From Microbispora rosea (lineage in GTDB: Bacteria; Actinomycetota; Actinomycetes; Streptosporangiales; Streptosporangiaceae), in assembly GCF_900156315.1 (NCBI RefSeq), contig NZ_FTNI01000033.1:45419-109418 (forward strand): DNA of 64,000 nt, read 5' to 3'. The stretch's first letter is position 1, and each line of letters starts with the position of its first letter. Positions 1-8,578 of the stretch are shown here, in pieces. Position numbers and translations under genes: made by a program. The notes beneath the pieces were generated by a model. That model did no database searches and was not told the origin of the DNA. It worked only from the letters and a program-made list of their open reading frames with translations.

Positions 1-1168
1 TCGCGTAGACGAGGGCCCTGATCTCGTGCACCCTCCGGTTCTCCGGCTCGGCCTGCGCGGCGAGCTCCGCGAGCTGGCAGGCCAGACGCAGGTCGCCGTC
101 GGCCGCGGCGGCGACGGCCCGGCCCGCGACCGACGCCGCCCCCGCCGACAGCTCGGCGACCGCGCGGGCGAACACGGCGGCCGGTGCGGGCTTGAGGTTG
201 GCGGGGTTGCCGTCGTGCCAGCCGCCGTGCAGCCGCCAGATGTTGCGCACGATGAACTCGGGCTCGTCGTGGCGCTCGCGCAGGTAGGGCCGTCCGGCGA
301 GCGCGGGCGGCGGCTTGACCGAGTGCAGGACCTCGTCCAGGCGCGCGCCGGCGTTCATCAGGTCGAGGGTCTGCTCGACCAGGCTGTCGAGATAGTCGGC
401 CGTGTCGTTGAGCGCCCGGCGCACCCGGGCCGGCCCGCGGATCGGCAGCCCACGCCCGGGGAGCAGCAGGTCGGCGTCGAGCGCGGCCATGGCCCTCAGC
501 GCCACCGACCAGTCGTCCGGATAGCGCTGGATCCGCTGTGGGTGGCCCGCCCCGGGGACCGTCCACGCGAACAGGTCGCCGGTCAGCAGCACGCCCCGCT
601 CGGGCAGGAACGCCCAGGTGGCGTCGTCGGTGTCACCGCAGGCATGGTTGAGCTGGAAGGTGACGTCTCCCAGCGACAGGGACAGCCGCTCGCGGTAGGT
701 CAGGTCGGGGAGTCGCTGCGGTGGCGGCCAGACCAGCCGGGGGAGGCCCTGCTCACGCAGGTCGACGATCGCGTTGTATCCGGCCGTCCTGCCCTGCTGG
801 GTGAGCCTGCGGGCCAGCCCCTCCTGCGCCACCACCAGCGGGCGGGGGCCCGGCTCCGCGTCGAACTCCTCCATCCCCGCCAGCCGGTCGGCCCGGCTGC
901 GGGAGAAGATCGCGTATTTGAGCGGCTCCGACGACCACTTCCTGATCGCGCGGTACGACTGCTCGGCCTCACGGGCGTCGCCCGTGTCGAAGAGACCCAG
1001 TCCGTCCTCGCCACGGACCACGTACACGTTGCCGCACGCCGGCCACATCGCCACGCCGTAGGCGATCTCCTGCACTCCGTCGCGGCGCAGCTCCGCGTAG
1101 GGCACGTCCTCGGGGCGCACCGAACCACGCCAGACCTCGTCGGCGTACGAAAGGATCGGCGATTCCAT
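1..1168 (-). CDS. Metallo-beta-lactamase-fold protein with lost zinc motif (3' end cut by window)
   Basis: About 389 residues are visible; the C-terminus lies outside the window. The fold and the region reading GGWHDGNPANLKP near the visible end match alkyl-sulfatase/MBL-fold hydrolases, which hydrolyse sulfate or phosphate esters with two zinc ions. The usual zinc-binding HxHxDH motif should sit around residues 90-95, but the protein reads SRSRADRLAG there: all three histidines are arginines and only Asp94 survives. Later elements (FDTGD near 60, His176 followed by GDTDD, and TGDLF with Asp199) are kept. The ATG at 1168-1166 is the start that begins just before the conserved region. It is probably a non-hydrolytic or re-purposed family member; the family call is firm, the function is unknown. 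Confidence 0.75.
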   Translation of the reverse strand, partial: MESPILSYADEVWRGSVRPEDVPYAELRRDGVQEIAYGVAMWPACGNVYVVRGEDGLGLFDTGDAREAEQSYRAIRKWSSEPLKYAIFSRSRADRLAGMEEFDAEPGPRPLVVAQEGLARRLTQQGRTAGYNAIVDLREQGLPRLVWPPPQRLPDLTYRERLSLSLGDVTFQLNHACGDTDDATWAFLPERGVLLTGDLFAWTVPGAGHPQRIQRYPDDWSVALRAMAALDADLLLPGRGLPIRGPARVRRALNDTADYLDSLVEQTLDLMNAGARLDEVLHSVKPPPALAGRPYLRERHDEPEFIVRNIWRLHGGWHDGNPANLKPAPAAVFARAVAELSAGAASVAGRAVAAAADGDLRLACQLAELAAQAEPENRRVHEIRALVYA

Positions 1169-1316
1169 GGTCAGAGCCTGATCCTCGGGGCGGACGGTGC
1201 ACAGTAGGGAGATCCCTAATGTCCATGCCGCACCCGCGCCCCCCGCACCGCCCCGTGCCGACCAGCGCCGACCTGTGCCGACCTGCCGACCGTGCCGACT
1301 TGTGCTGACCAGCGCC

Positions 1317-1406
1317 GGTGTCGACCGTGGTGCCGGTGCCGGTGCCGGTGCCGGTGCCGGTGCCGGTGCCGGTGCCGGTGTCGACCGTGGTGCCGGTGCC
1401 GGTGCC
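1317..1406. repeat. GGTGCC hexanucleotide minisatellite
   Basis: The 313-bp gap 1169-1481 between the MBL-fold gene and the DUF222-HNH gene holds this tandem array and no convincing gene. The 12-mer GGTGTCGACCGT (1317-1328) is followed by eight perfect GGTGCC units (1329-1376). The same 12-mer then recurs (1377-1388), followed by three more units (1389-1406). Degenerate TGCCGACC-like units lie just left of it. All overlapping open frames are simple-repeat translations. Confidence 0.9.
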
Positions 1407-1481
1407 GACGTGGCGGTCCGGCCCGGGAGCCGAGCCATCGGCACCGGTGTCCCGAGGGCCGGTGCCAAAGACATGTGGCGT

Positions 1482-4340
1482 TCAATACGGCGGCACGTCG
1501 AGGTCGGTGTCGAAGGATATCGCTACGGCTGCGCCGTCCGCCGCGCCGTTGGTCGTGCCGTCACGTCCGCCGTTGTGGGGCGGAGGAGGGCTTGGTGGAG
1601 CCATGATCGTGTCCGGTGCTCCGGCGGGGTCGGCGGGCGGGCGTCCGGGCGGGGCGCCGGGCCAGTTGCGGGGCTGGGGTTCGGGGGCGGGTTGGATGAT
1701 CTTCGGGAGCGGGCTGGGGTAGGTGTGTCCGAGCGGGCTGGTCCATACGATCAGCTGGGGGCCGGCCGAGGTGACCCGCCAGCCGCCGATGTGCCTGGCG
1801 CGGTGGTCGTGGCGGCAGGCCAGGTGCAGGTTGTCGGCGGTGGTGGCGCCGTTGTCGGCCCAGGGGTGGATGTGGTCCTGGTCGGTCCGGGTGGCGGGCA
1901 TGCGGCAGCCCGGCCAGGAGCAGACCCGGCCGCGAATCTGGACATAGCGGCGTAAGGCCGCACCGGCATGCCGCCGACCGGCGGACTCATCGGACTCGAT
2001 GGACTCGGACTCGGTGAACTCGCCGGACTCGCCGGACTCGGCAGGCTGTGCGGACTCACCGGGCTGAGTGGGCTGGGCGGATTGGGTGGACTGAGTGGGC
2101 TGGGCTGCGTCGGGTGGATGAGTGCGGGGGCGGCCGTTTTGCGATTGTCGGGTCTCGGCGTGCTGGGCGTTGCGGGTCAGGTCGGCGATCAGGGGGGCCC
2201 AGACGCCGGTGGCGGTGGGGGTGGCGGCCAGTTCGCGGAGTCGTGTGAGGGTGATTTGGAGCTCGACGATGCCGCCGCGTCGTGTATCGCGTGCGGGTCG
2301 TTGTGCGGGCGGGCAGGGGCGCCGCCCGGTGATGCCGGTCAGCAGCAGATGCCCGTTGTCGGCACAGACGGCATAGCGCCATTGCCCGGTGAGCATGGAG
2401 GCGACGATCCGGCGGGCCTGAGCGGCGTGGACCATGCCCCAGCCGGGCAGATGGGCCGGGTGCTCATCGAGGCCGAGCAGGGTGGTCAGCTCCACCCGTA
2501 TCTCCCGCACCGACCACGCCCGCACCAACCACGCCTGCACCGGCCACGCGTCTGCTGCAAGCGGTGACACCGGGCTGGACTGGGCACTGTCGTCACCTTC
2601 TCCGCCACCGGCACGGCTGTCAGCGAGTGCGGTCTCGCCGTCGTCGGCGGCCACGTCAACGGCCATGTCAACGGCCTCGTCGGCAGCCCGGTCAGCGGCT
2701 TTGCCGCCAGTCTTGTCGGCGATGTCGCGGCCACGGTCATCGGCGTGGCCGCCAACGCCCTCCCGCCTGGGAGGATCGTTTCCGACATCAGCGGGGGCGC
2801 TCTCGTCGTGGTCACGGGTCTCGTCGTGGTCACGGGTCTCGCCGTCGCTCGTGTTATCGGCCCTGCCTGCACGGCCGCCAACGGCGACACCGGCGTGATC
2901 GTCGGCGTGGTCGCCGGCAAGAGCGGTGTGGTCGCCCGTGTGGCTGTCGGGGCGAGCCTGTGGGAGATCTCCATCGCGCGCCTGCCCGTGGATTCCGATG
3001 CTGGTCGAGCCTCCGGTCCCGCTGTGGGCTTCAGGACGTGTCCCACTCTGGGTTCCAGAGCAGCTCCTCGCGCCGCAGGGCGTGGCGGCGGGCTCCGTGG
3101 CGGCGTCGGCGGCCGTGCCGGCCTCCGTGTCATCAGACGCGGCGGTGGGCTCGGCGGTGGTGTCGGTGGCGTTGGTGGTGCCGTCTGCAGGCCGGAGGTC
3201 GGGGGTGTCGGCTGGGGCATCGGAGGGGGTGGCGTCCAGGAAGGGGTGGGTGCGGACGTGGGTGACGATCTCGGCGTCGGACAGGCCCTCGAAGCTGCCG
3301 TCCAGGCTGCCGAGGAAGAGGTCGGCCCGGATGTGGTCGACGGGACGGTGGTCTCCCGCGCGTTTGCAGGCGCGAGCCAGCTCGTCGATACGCTCGCACC
3401 CGGCCACCGCCCGATCAAGCGGCAGATCCAGCCCCGAAACCGTCGCGGTGCCGTCGTCGGTGCGCATGCCGACCACGCGCCGTCTGCGCACCGCCTCCCG
3501 GTAGCGCTTCTCCGCCCAATCAGGGTCGATGGCCAGCACCAGACGCTGGATGTGCTCGATCAGCTGCCCCACCGTCCAGGCCGGAGCACGACCGATCAGG
3601 TGCTGGCAGACCCAGCCGGCCTGGGCATCGGTCAAACCACCCGTCCAGCGGATGAAGGCCGCCGCCCGCGGCTCGTCCAGCTCCCCCGCCAGCATGGCCT
3701 CACCCAGAACAGGAAGGCGGCGGTGCAGGTTCCACGCCAGGTCGAACGCCGAGTCCGCCCGGCGGCGCGACCACACCAGCGCCGCCCGCGCCTCATCGGG
3801 AGCGAACTCATCGGGCACTTCCAGACGGACCACGCGGTCGCCGGTGAACTGCTCACGCAGCCCGACCTCCAACAGCGCGTACAGGAAACGCGCCCGCTCA
3901 TGGCAGGACTGGCGGTAGGCGGCCTTGAGCACCTCGACGGTGTCGAACCCCGACACCCGCCCCACATCGATACCGTCCAGCACCCGGGCGAGCTCGGCCC
4001 CCGGCGGCATCGCCGCCAGCCCTGCAGGAATCGCCAGCGGCGCCCCGCCCCCCCGACACGAAGACGACCCCGCGGCACCAGACGTCGAACCCGGCCCCCA
4101 CCCAGACGCCGACATAGACGCCGACACAGGCGTGGATATAGACGCGGACACAGGCGCGGACGCAGACGCCGAGATGGGCGTGGACACGGTGCGGGACCCC
4201 CGGGAGCGGAGACGAAGGCGACTGAACGGCTCCCGGCCGCCCGGACCGGGACTTCCTTCACGCAGACTCGGCTCAACACACGGCGTACGGCCACTGAGGG
4301 CCCGCCCACTAGGCTCACCTGTAACGGCTGCCCTCACCAT
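1482..4340 (-). CDS. DUF222 / HNH endonuclease-domain protein (13E12-like)
   Basis: 952 residues. After a Ser/Ala/Pro-rich N-terminus comes a DUF222 helical domain (VEVLKAAYRQSCHERARFLY, then the WNLHRRLPVLGEAMLAGELD region). A long low-complexity Asp/Ala/Thr/Gly insert follows at roughly 370-600, then a C-terminal HNH nuclease motif (CSWPGCRMPATRTDQDHIHP and DNLHLACRHDHRARH). This is the architecture of the repetitive actinobacterial 13E12/REP family, whose role is unproven; the HNH motif suggests DNA cleavage. The protein is much longer than the usual 400-500 residues because of the insert. ATG 4340 has no clear ribosome site, so translation may begin further in, for example at the Met before PPGAELARVLDG. 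Tandem repeats lie on both sides. Confidence 0.85.
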   Translation of the reverse strand: MVRAAVTGEPSGRALSGRTPCVEPSLREGSPGPGGREPFSRLRLRSRGSRTVSTPISASASAPVSASISTPVSASMSASGWGPGSTSGAAGSSSCRGGGAPLAIPAGLAAMPPGAELARVLDGIDVGRVSGFDTVEVLKAAYRQSCHERARFLYALLEVGLREQFTGDRVVRLEVPDEFAPDEARAALVWSRRRADSAFDLAWNLHRRLPVLGEAMLAGELDEPRAAAFIRWTGGLTDAQAGWVCQHLIGRAPAWTVGQLIEHIQRLVLAIDPDWAEKRYREAVRRRRVVGMRTDDGTATVSGLDLPLDRAVAGCERIDELARACKRAGDHRPVDHIRADLFLGSLDGSFEGLSDAEIVTHVRTHPFLDATPSDAPADTPDLRPADGTTNATDTTAEPTAASDDTEAGTAADAATEPAATPCGARSCSGTQSGTRPEAHSGTGGSTSIGIHGQARDGDLPQARPDSHTGDHTALAGDHADDHAGVAVGGRAGRADNTSDGETRDHDETRDHDESAPADVGNDPPRREGVGGHADDRGRDIADKTGGKAADRAADEAVDMAVDVAADDGETALADSRAGGGEGDDSAQSSPVSPLAADAWPVQAWLVRAWSVREIRVELTTLLGLDEHPAHLPGWGMVHAAQARRIVASMLTGQWRYAVCADNGHLLLTGITGRRPCPPAQRPARDTRRGGIVELQITLTRLRELAATPTATGVWAPLIADLTRNAQHAETRQSQNGRPRTHPPDAAQPTQSTQSAQPTQPGESAQPAESGESGEFTESESIESDESAGRRHAGAALRRYVQIRGRVCSWPGCRMPATRTDQDHIHPWADNGATTADNLHLACRHDHRARHIGGWRVTSAGPQLIVWTSPLGHTYPSPLPKIIQPAPEPQPRNWPGAPPGRPPADPAGAPDTIMAPPSPPPPHNGGRDGTTNGAADGAAVAISFDTDLDVPPY

Positions 4341-4496
4341 ATCTCGAACAGGCTATCGACTCCAACCCTCTACCAGCACAAACGTGGAGTCACAGCCACT
4401 CGCGAGGGATCGCACCGGCCGCGAATGGAGGGCGTTCTCAGAGGCAGCGTGCGGCAGGCCGACACTGGCCTCGGAGTCGGCGCTGACGCAGGCGTG

Positions 4497-4624
4497 GACC
4501 TCAACGCTGACGTGGGCGTGGGTGTGGACTTCAACGCTGACGTGAGCGTGGGCGCGGGTGCGGACCTCAACACTGGCGCGGGCACGGGCGCGGACCTCAA
4601 CGCTGACGTGACCGTGGGCGCGGG
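4497..4624. repeat. 30/36-bp degenerate tandem repeat upstream of the HNH gene
   Basis: Within the 408-bp gap 4341-4748, four units begin GACCTCAACGCTGACGTG or a near variant, at 4497 (30 bp), 4527 (36 bp), 4563 (30 bp) and 4593 (about 32 bp). The two lengths differ by one 6-bp GGGCGC-type step. The remainder of the gap holds the terminator of the next gene and no supported gene. Confidence 0.85.
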
Positions 4625-4695
4625 CGTTGCCGACCGGCCAGCTCACACAACGGCACGCACGGAGAAGCACGCCCAGAGAAGCATGCCGGAGAAGA

Positions 4696-4737
4696 GGGAG
4701 CCCGTCCCGGGTCGCGTGTGACCCGGGACGGGCTCCC
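4696..4737 (-). terminator. Strong hairpin terminator of the YcnI gene
   Basis: A perfect 18-bp stem (GGGAGCCCGTCCCGGGTC, 4696-4713, pairing with 4720-4737) with a 6-nt loop lies 11 bp beyond the YcnI stop. No U-tract follows, as is common in actinomycetes. Confidence 0.8.
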
Positions 4738-4748
4738 GGTAGGGCGAC

Positions 4749-5483
4749 TCAGCCGCGCGAACGGCGCAGGGCGGTGACGCCCGCCCCGGCTCCGACCAGT
4801 CCGGCGACGAGGCCGAGGCCGCCGAGCACCAGGGCCGGGGTGCTGTTCCCGCCCTCGCGATCGTCGTCGTCACTCGCCGCAGCCGCCACGGTGGGGGCGG
4901 CGGCCGGCGAGGCCGGGGCCGCGCCGTGCTCGTCGTCCTCCCCTTCCTCGGCGGCGACCAGCTTGAGCGTCGGCGCGGGGTGTTCGGGCTCGGACCCGTC
5001 GGTCGTCGCCGCGTCCTCCCACTTGACGACCTCACCGTTGGAGTAGGTCTGAGCGGTGGGGAACGCCAGCGCGTCCACGTTCTTCGGCAGCGGGCCGACC
5101 GACACCTCGAACTCCTGGAACTGGCCGGACTCGACCTTCCCGCCGGACCAGGTGATCTTCAGCACCGACTCGGTGATCGTGTCGCCGGCGTCCGAGACGA
5201 CGGGCTTGGGCAGCTTGCCGCGGGTGAGCTTGACGTCCCAGCCGGGCACCGGGCGGACCGAGACGAACGGCAGCGGGTGGTCGGTGGGGAAATCGACCTC
5301 CACCTTGGTGGTCGAGGCGTTGTCGCGCTCGTTGGGCACCCGGAAGGCGATCTTCGTCCAGGAGCCCTGCACGGCGGTGCCGGGGTTGACGGTGATGTGG
5401 GCGAGGGCGGGCACGGCCAGACCGACGGTGAGCGCGAGGGCACCGGCGGTGACGGCGGCCGCACGACGGACGTACGAGGTCAT
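4749..5483 (-). CDS. ycnI: YcnI-family copper-binding secreted/membrane protein (DUF1775)
   Basis: 244 residues. A signal peptide ends ...VPALA, so the mature protein would begin with His (HITVNPG). The DUF1775 domain follows (AFRVPNERDNASTTKVEVDF, GWDVKLTR, ITWSGGKVESGQFQEFEVSV). After a Pro/Ala/Glu-rich linker there is one C-terminal membrane helix (TPALVLGGLGLVAGLVGAGA) ending in RRSRG. In characterised YcnI proteins the N-terminal histidine takes part in Cu(II) binding (monohistidine brace), and that histidine is present here. The ATG at 5483 is preceded by GGAG at good spacing; the longer frame to 5528 has no signal-peptide logic. It probably acts at the outer membrane face in copper handling, with the next gene. 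Confidence 0.9.
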   Translation of the reverse strand: MTSYVRRAAAVTAGALALTVGLAVPALAHITVNPGTAVQGSWTKIAFRVPNERDNASTTKVEVDFPTDHPLPFVSVRPVPGWDVKLTRGKLPKPVVSDAGDTITESVLKITWSGGKVESGQFQEFEVSVGPLPKNVDALAFPTAQTYSNGEVVKWEDAATTDGSEPEHPAPTLKLVAAEEGEDDEHGAAPASPAAAPTVAAAASDDDDREGGNSTPALVLGGLGLVAGLVGAGAGVTALRRSRG

Positions 5484-5585
5484 GGGGGTTCTCCAGTCGT
5501 CTGCGAGATTACGGAGGCGCGCGAGCATGGCCCTCGGGGGACAAGAGGGTCCCGTGGGGAGGTACGCGCCGCTCGCGCGTGAGGC

Positions 5586-6176
5586 TCAGAAGACGGGGAG
5601 AAGCGGTGGCCCGCGGCGGACGACCGCATGCCGCAGCACGCCCGCGGTGCGGGGTGCGCGCCCGGAACCCGGTGCCGTGGGCCGGTGGGGACGTCCGGTG
5701 CCCGCGAGATCGGCCCCCCACAGCGCCAGCAGCGCACGGGCCAGCACGGCCACCGTCCGCAGGCAGCGGACCGCCCCGGCGCCGATCGCGCGCAGCACGG
5801 ACCACAGGGCCTCCTCGCCGCGCGACAGCCACAATCCGGTGAGCAGCGCCGCGGTGAGGTGGGCGGTGAGCATGCCGGTCTGCGCGGTCAGGCCGCCGTG
5901 CCAGGTGGGGTGCGACGCCGCGCCGGGCCCCGTCATGTCGAGGAGACAGTGCAGGAACACCTGGGCGCCGACCAGCAGACCGATGATCGCCTGGGGTGAC
6001 CGTTCCCGGCCCGCCGCGACGGCCGCGCCGGCCGTCACCGTGAGCACCCCCGTGAGGAGCGCGGCGGGCGCCGGCCCGCCTCCTCCGGCGAACCGGTGCG
6101 CGCCGACGGCGAGGAGCACGCAGACGGCGGAGAAGGCGGCCGACCGCGCGAGCCTGAAGGAGAGCGTGGCGCGCAT
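5586..6176 (-). CDS. Small integral membrane protein beside YcnI
   Basis: 196 residues with about four hydrophobic segments (FSAVCVLLAVGAH; ALLTGVLTVTAGAAVAAG; AIIGLLVGAQVFLHCLLD; TGMLTAHLTAALLTGLWL) and a basic, Pro/Arg-rich tail. Histidines lie inside or next to the helices (VFLHCLLD, TAHLTA, HPTWHGG), which could suit metal contacts. Similar membrane proteins accompany ycnI in actinomycetes; no biochemical role is known to me. Same strand as ycnI, 102 bp upstream of it, so possibly co-transcribed. ATG 6176 lacks a strong ribosome site. Function unassigned. Confidence 0.7.
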   Translation of the reverse strand: MRATLSFRLARSAAFSAVCVLLAVGAHRFAGGGGPAPAALLTGVLTVTAGAAVAAGRERSPQAIIGLLVGAQVFLHCLLDMTGPGAASHPTWHGGLTAQTGMLTAHLTAALLTGLWLSRGEEALWSVLRAIGAGAVRCLRTVAVLARALLALWGADLAGTGRPHRPTAPGSGRAPRTAGVLRHAVVRRGPPLLPVF

Positions 6177-6236
6177 GACGCCGGGATTGTCTCACACCCC
6201 GGCGATCTCGGCGGTCCGCCGCCGATCGCGCCACCG

Positions 6237-6396
6237 ACCACGGCGGCGGACCACCGCGGCGCACCACTGCGGCAGGCCACTGCGGCAGGCCACCCAGCAG
6301 GCCACGGCGTCGGGACCACGGCGGTGGACCACTGCGGCAGGCCACCCCGGCGGGCCGGGGCGGCGGACCACCCCAGCGGGCCACGGCGGCGTCGGC
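6237..6396. repeat. Degenerate direct repeats between membrane protein and GH27 gene
   Basis: The 377-bp gap 6177-6553 contains no supported gene. It carries a repeat family built on ACCACTGCGGCAGGCCAC: perfect copies at 6263-6280 and 6328-6345, a 13-bp partial copy at 6281-6293, and many GGACCAC/GGCCAC variants. A second short family (GCGGAGNGGGTTCAG-like, 6500-6560) runs up to the GH27 stop codon. Confidence 0.75.
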
Positions 6397-6553
6397 GGGG
6401 GAAGGAGCCGCGCTTCGCCGTGGCCCGCCGCTGCCGCGCACGGCCTTCGCCGGCACGGATCGTGCCGTCCCGCGCGAAGGACATGCGCGGAGAAGGGTCA
6501 GCGGAGAGGGTTCAGCAGGGCGGGGTCAACGGAGCGGATTCAGCGGAGCGGGT

Positions 6554-8308
6554 TCAGACGCGGGTCCAGCGCTGGTTGGACTGGCCGTTGCACGTCCAGA
6601 TGATGATCTTCGTGCCGTTGGCGGTGCCGGCGTTGTAGGCGTCCAGGCACTTGTTCGCGCCGAGGGCGGTGATGCTGCCGTCGGAGTTGAGCCGCCACTG
6701 CTGGTTGCTCTGCCCGTTGCAGTCCCAGATGACCACGTTGCTGCCGTCGGCGGTGCCGGCGTTGTACACGTCCAGGCACTTGTTGCCGTAGACCCGCAGC
6801 TCACCCGAGGCGCTCGGCGTCCACCGCTGGTTGGACTGGCCGTTGCAGTCCCACAGCTGCACCTGGGCGCCGTTGGCCTGCGAAACGCCGCTGACGTCCA
6901 GGCACCGGCCCGACCCCACACCCTTGATCGCGCTCCCCCCGGCAGGAGTGGGCGAAGGGCTGGCGGACGGGGTGGCGCCGGTCCCCGTGACGGTGAGGAG
7001 GACGGCCTCACGGGCGGGCACGGTCGTGGTGTAGCCGCCGTCGAACGTGCCGGAGTCGGTCCCCGTCCAGAGGTTCCGTACGGTCGCCGGCCCGGTCAGG
7101 CCGAGGTCGGCCCAGCGGGCGGTGATGGCGGCGGACGACGTGGTCCGGTTGAGCAGGAGCACCGCGCGCCGGCCGGTCCCCGACAGCACCTTGGAGTACA
7201 CCTGGCGTCCGCTCTGGTCCTCGGCCACCTTCACCCCCTGCCGCCCGAGGGGGTCCTGGTCGACCGCCAGCACCTCCCGGTTGGTCAGGATCGCCCTGGT
7301 CTCGGCGCTCATCGTGGCGAGGTTGTTGCCGGCCAGCAGCGGCGCGCCCGAGATCGCCCACAGGCCCATGTGCGTGCGGTTCTGCGCGGCCGAGAAGCCG
7401 TTCATGCCGACGACGAGCATGTCGGGGTCGTTGTAGTGCCCCGGGCTCTGGGCCGCGGGATGCTGGGCGGAGTCGAAGTTGGCCAGCACCCGGTCCATCG
7501 ACGCGGTCTGACCCCAGTAGATGATGTCGCCACTGGTCCGCCACATGGTTGACATTCCGGGCGCCCAGTCCCAGGGGTTCTGGACACCCCAGTTGCACAC
7601 CGACAGCACCATCGGCCGCCCGGTCTGCGCCGTGGCCCGGTCTATCGCGTCGCTGATCGCCTGGTAGGCGGTGCGGGAGTTGAGACCCTCGGCGTTCCCC
7701 CCGCACCAGTCGACCTTCACGAAGTCGAAGCCCCATCGGGAGAACTGCAGGAAGTCCTGGTCGTAGTGGCCCTCGCTGCCCGTGTTGGGCGCGGCCGGAC
7801 GGCCGGTCGGGTAGTAGTAGCCGCATCCGTTCCGGCCGGCGTCCGTGTAGATGCCCGCCTTCAGGCCCTTGCTGTGAATGTAGTCGGCGATCGCCTTCAT
7901 CCCGCCCGGCCACTCCGCCGTGTCGACCGTGATGTTGCCGGAGGCGTCACGCGTTCCCTGCCACCAGCCCTCGTCGATGTTGACGTACTCGTAGCCGGCG
8001 TCCTTCATCCCGGACGACACCATCGCGTCCGCCTGAGCTTTGATCACGTTGTAGTTGATCTGGGCCGCGAAGGTGTTCCATGACGCCCAGCCCATCGGCG
8101 GCGTCGCCACGGCCGCCACGGCCGCGGCGGTGACCGTTCTCGTCGTGGCGGCGGAAGCACCGTCCGCGACCACCCACCCCGCCGGCACCATCGCCGCGAT
8201 CGCGAGGTGCACGGCGGCGACCAGCCGCCGCAGCCGCCGGACGCGGGGGGAAGTGCCGCTCACGGTGTGCGCGGGGGGCCGTCGCCGGCCAGGCCTGCGC
8301 AGGCGCAT
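6554..8308 (-). CDS. Secreted GH27 alpha-galactosidase with C-terminal CBM13 (ricin B) module
   Basis: 584 residues. Order: signal peptide (to about residue 54), GH27 barrel beginning PPMGWASWNTF (70-80), beta-sandwich domain, short Ser/Pro linker, and a CBM13 lectin with three QxW repeats (SNQRW, SNQQW, SNQRW). The nucleophile is Asp200 in FVKVDWCGG, and the likely acid/base is Asp261 in WRTSGDI; NDPDMLVVG is also conserved. It should remove terminal alpha-galactose (or beta-arabinopyranose, which some GH27 enzymes cut) outside the cell. The start at 8308 is chosen because GAAGGAG sits just upstream; the 31 extra residues of the longer frame are unsupported. It has its own promoter about 230 bp upstream and is flanked by repeats. 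Confidence 0.92.
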   Translation of the reverse strand: MRLRRPGRRRPPAHTVSGTSPRVRRLRRLVAAVHLAIAAMVPAGWVVADGASAATTRTVTAAAVAAVATPPMGWASWNTFAAQINYNVIKAQADAMVSSGMKDAGYEYVNIDEGWWQGTRDASGNITVDTAEWPGGMKAIADYIHSKGLKAGIYTDAGRNGCGYYYPTGRPAAPNTGSEGHYDQDFLQFSRWGFDFVKVDWCGGNAEGLNSRTAYQAISDAIDRATAQTGRPMVLSVCNWGVQNPWDWAPGMSTMWRTSGDIIYWGQTASMDRVLANFDSAQHPAAQSPGHYNDPDMLVVGMNGFSAAQNRTHMGLWAISGAPLLAGNNLATMSAETRAILTNREVLAVDQDPLGRQGVKVAEDQSGRQVYSKVLSGTGRRAVLLLNRTTSSAAITARWADLGLTGPATVRNLWTGTDSGTFDGGYTTTVPAREAVLLTVTGTGATPSASPSPTPAGGSAIKGVGSGRCLDVSGVSQANGAQVQLWDCNGQSNQRWTPSASGELRVYGNKCLDVYNAGTADGSNVVIWDCNGQSNQQWRLNSDGSITALGANKCLDAYNAGTANGTKIIIWTCNGQSNQRWTRV

Positions 8309-8540
8309 TCGTTTCTCCTTCTGGTAGGGGGCCCTCGACAGGTGCGGGCACGGCCGATCTCCGGAGAGACGGCTGATCCCGCGTCCAGGTCCGAGCGGCA
8401 TGGCGGTACGGCGGCAAGGAAGCCGGAGACACCCGCGAGATCCACCGCATGGCTGGTCGCCGGACGCGACACGACCGGCGCCACCGCAGGCCCCTGCCGC
8501 TCATCACCGACCCCGGCAGGAGGAAGCCGAACGCGGATTC

Positions 8541-8569
8541 AGTGTCGAAACCACCGCGGGACGTGTCAA
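8541..8569 (-). promoter_or_regulatory. Promoter of the GH27 gene
   Basis: On the minus strand, TTGACA (8569-8564) is followed after 17 bp by GACACT (8546-8541). The -35 is a perfect consensus. The predicted transcript starts near 8534, leaving a leader of about 225 nt before the GH27 ATG. Confidence 0.6.
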
Positions 8570-8578
8570 GACCGTTGA

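Noticed and set aside
1216..1485. Frames encoding long Arg-His or Pro-Val runs
   Set aside because: They are translations of the GGTGCC array in several frames with no start signals.
4353..4670. Minus-strand frame of about 105 residues over the 30/36-bp repeats
   Set aside because: It is only a translation of the repeats (SVEVRxxA units) with no conserved domain.
2745..4721. Long plus-strand frame antisense to the HNH gene
   Set aside because: Composition is shadow-like, while the minus strand has clear DUF222 and HNH motifs.
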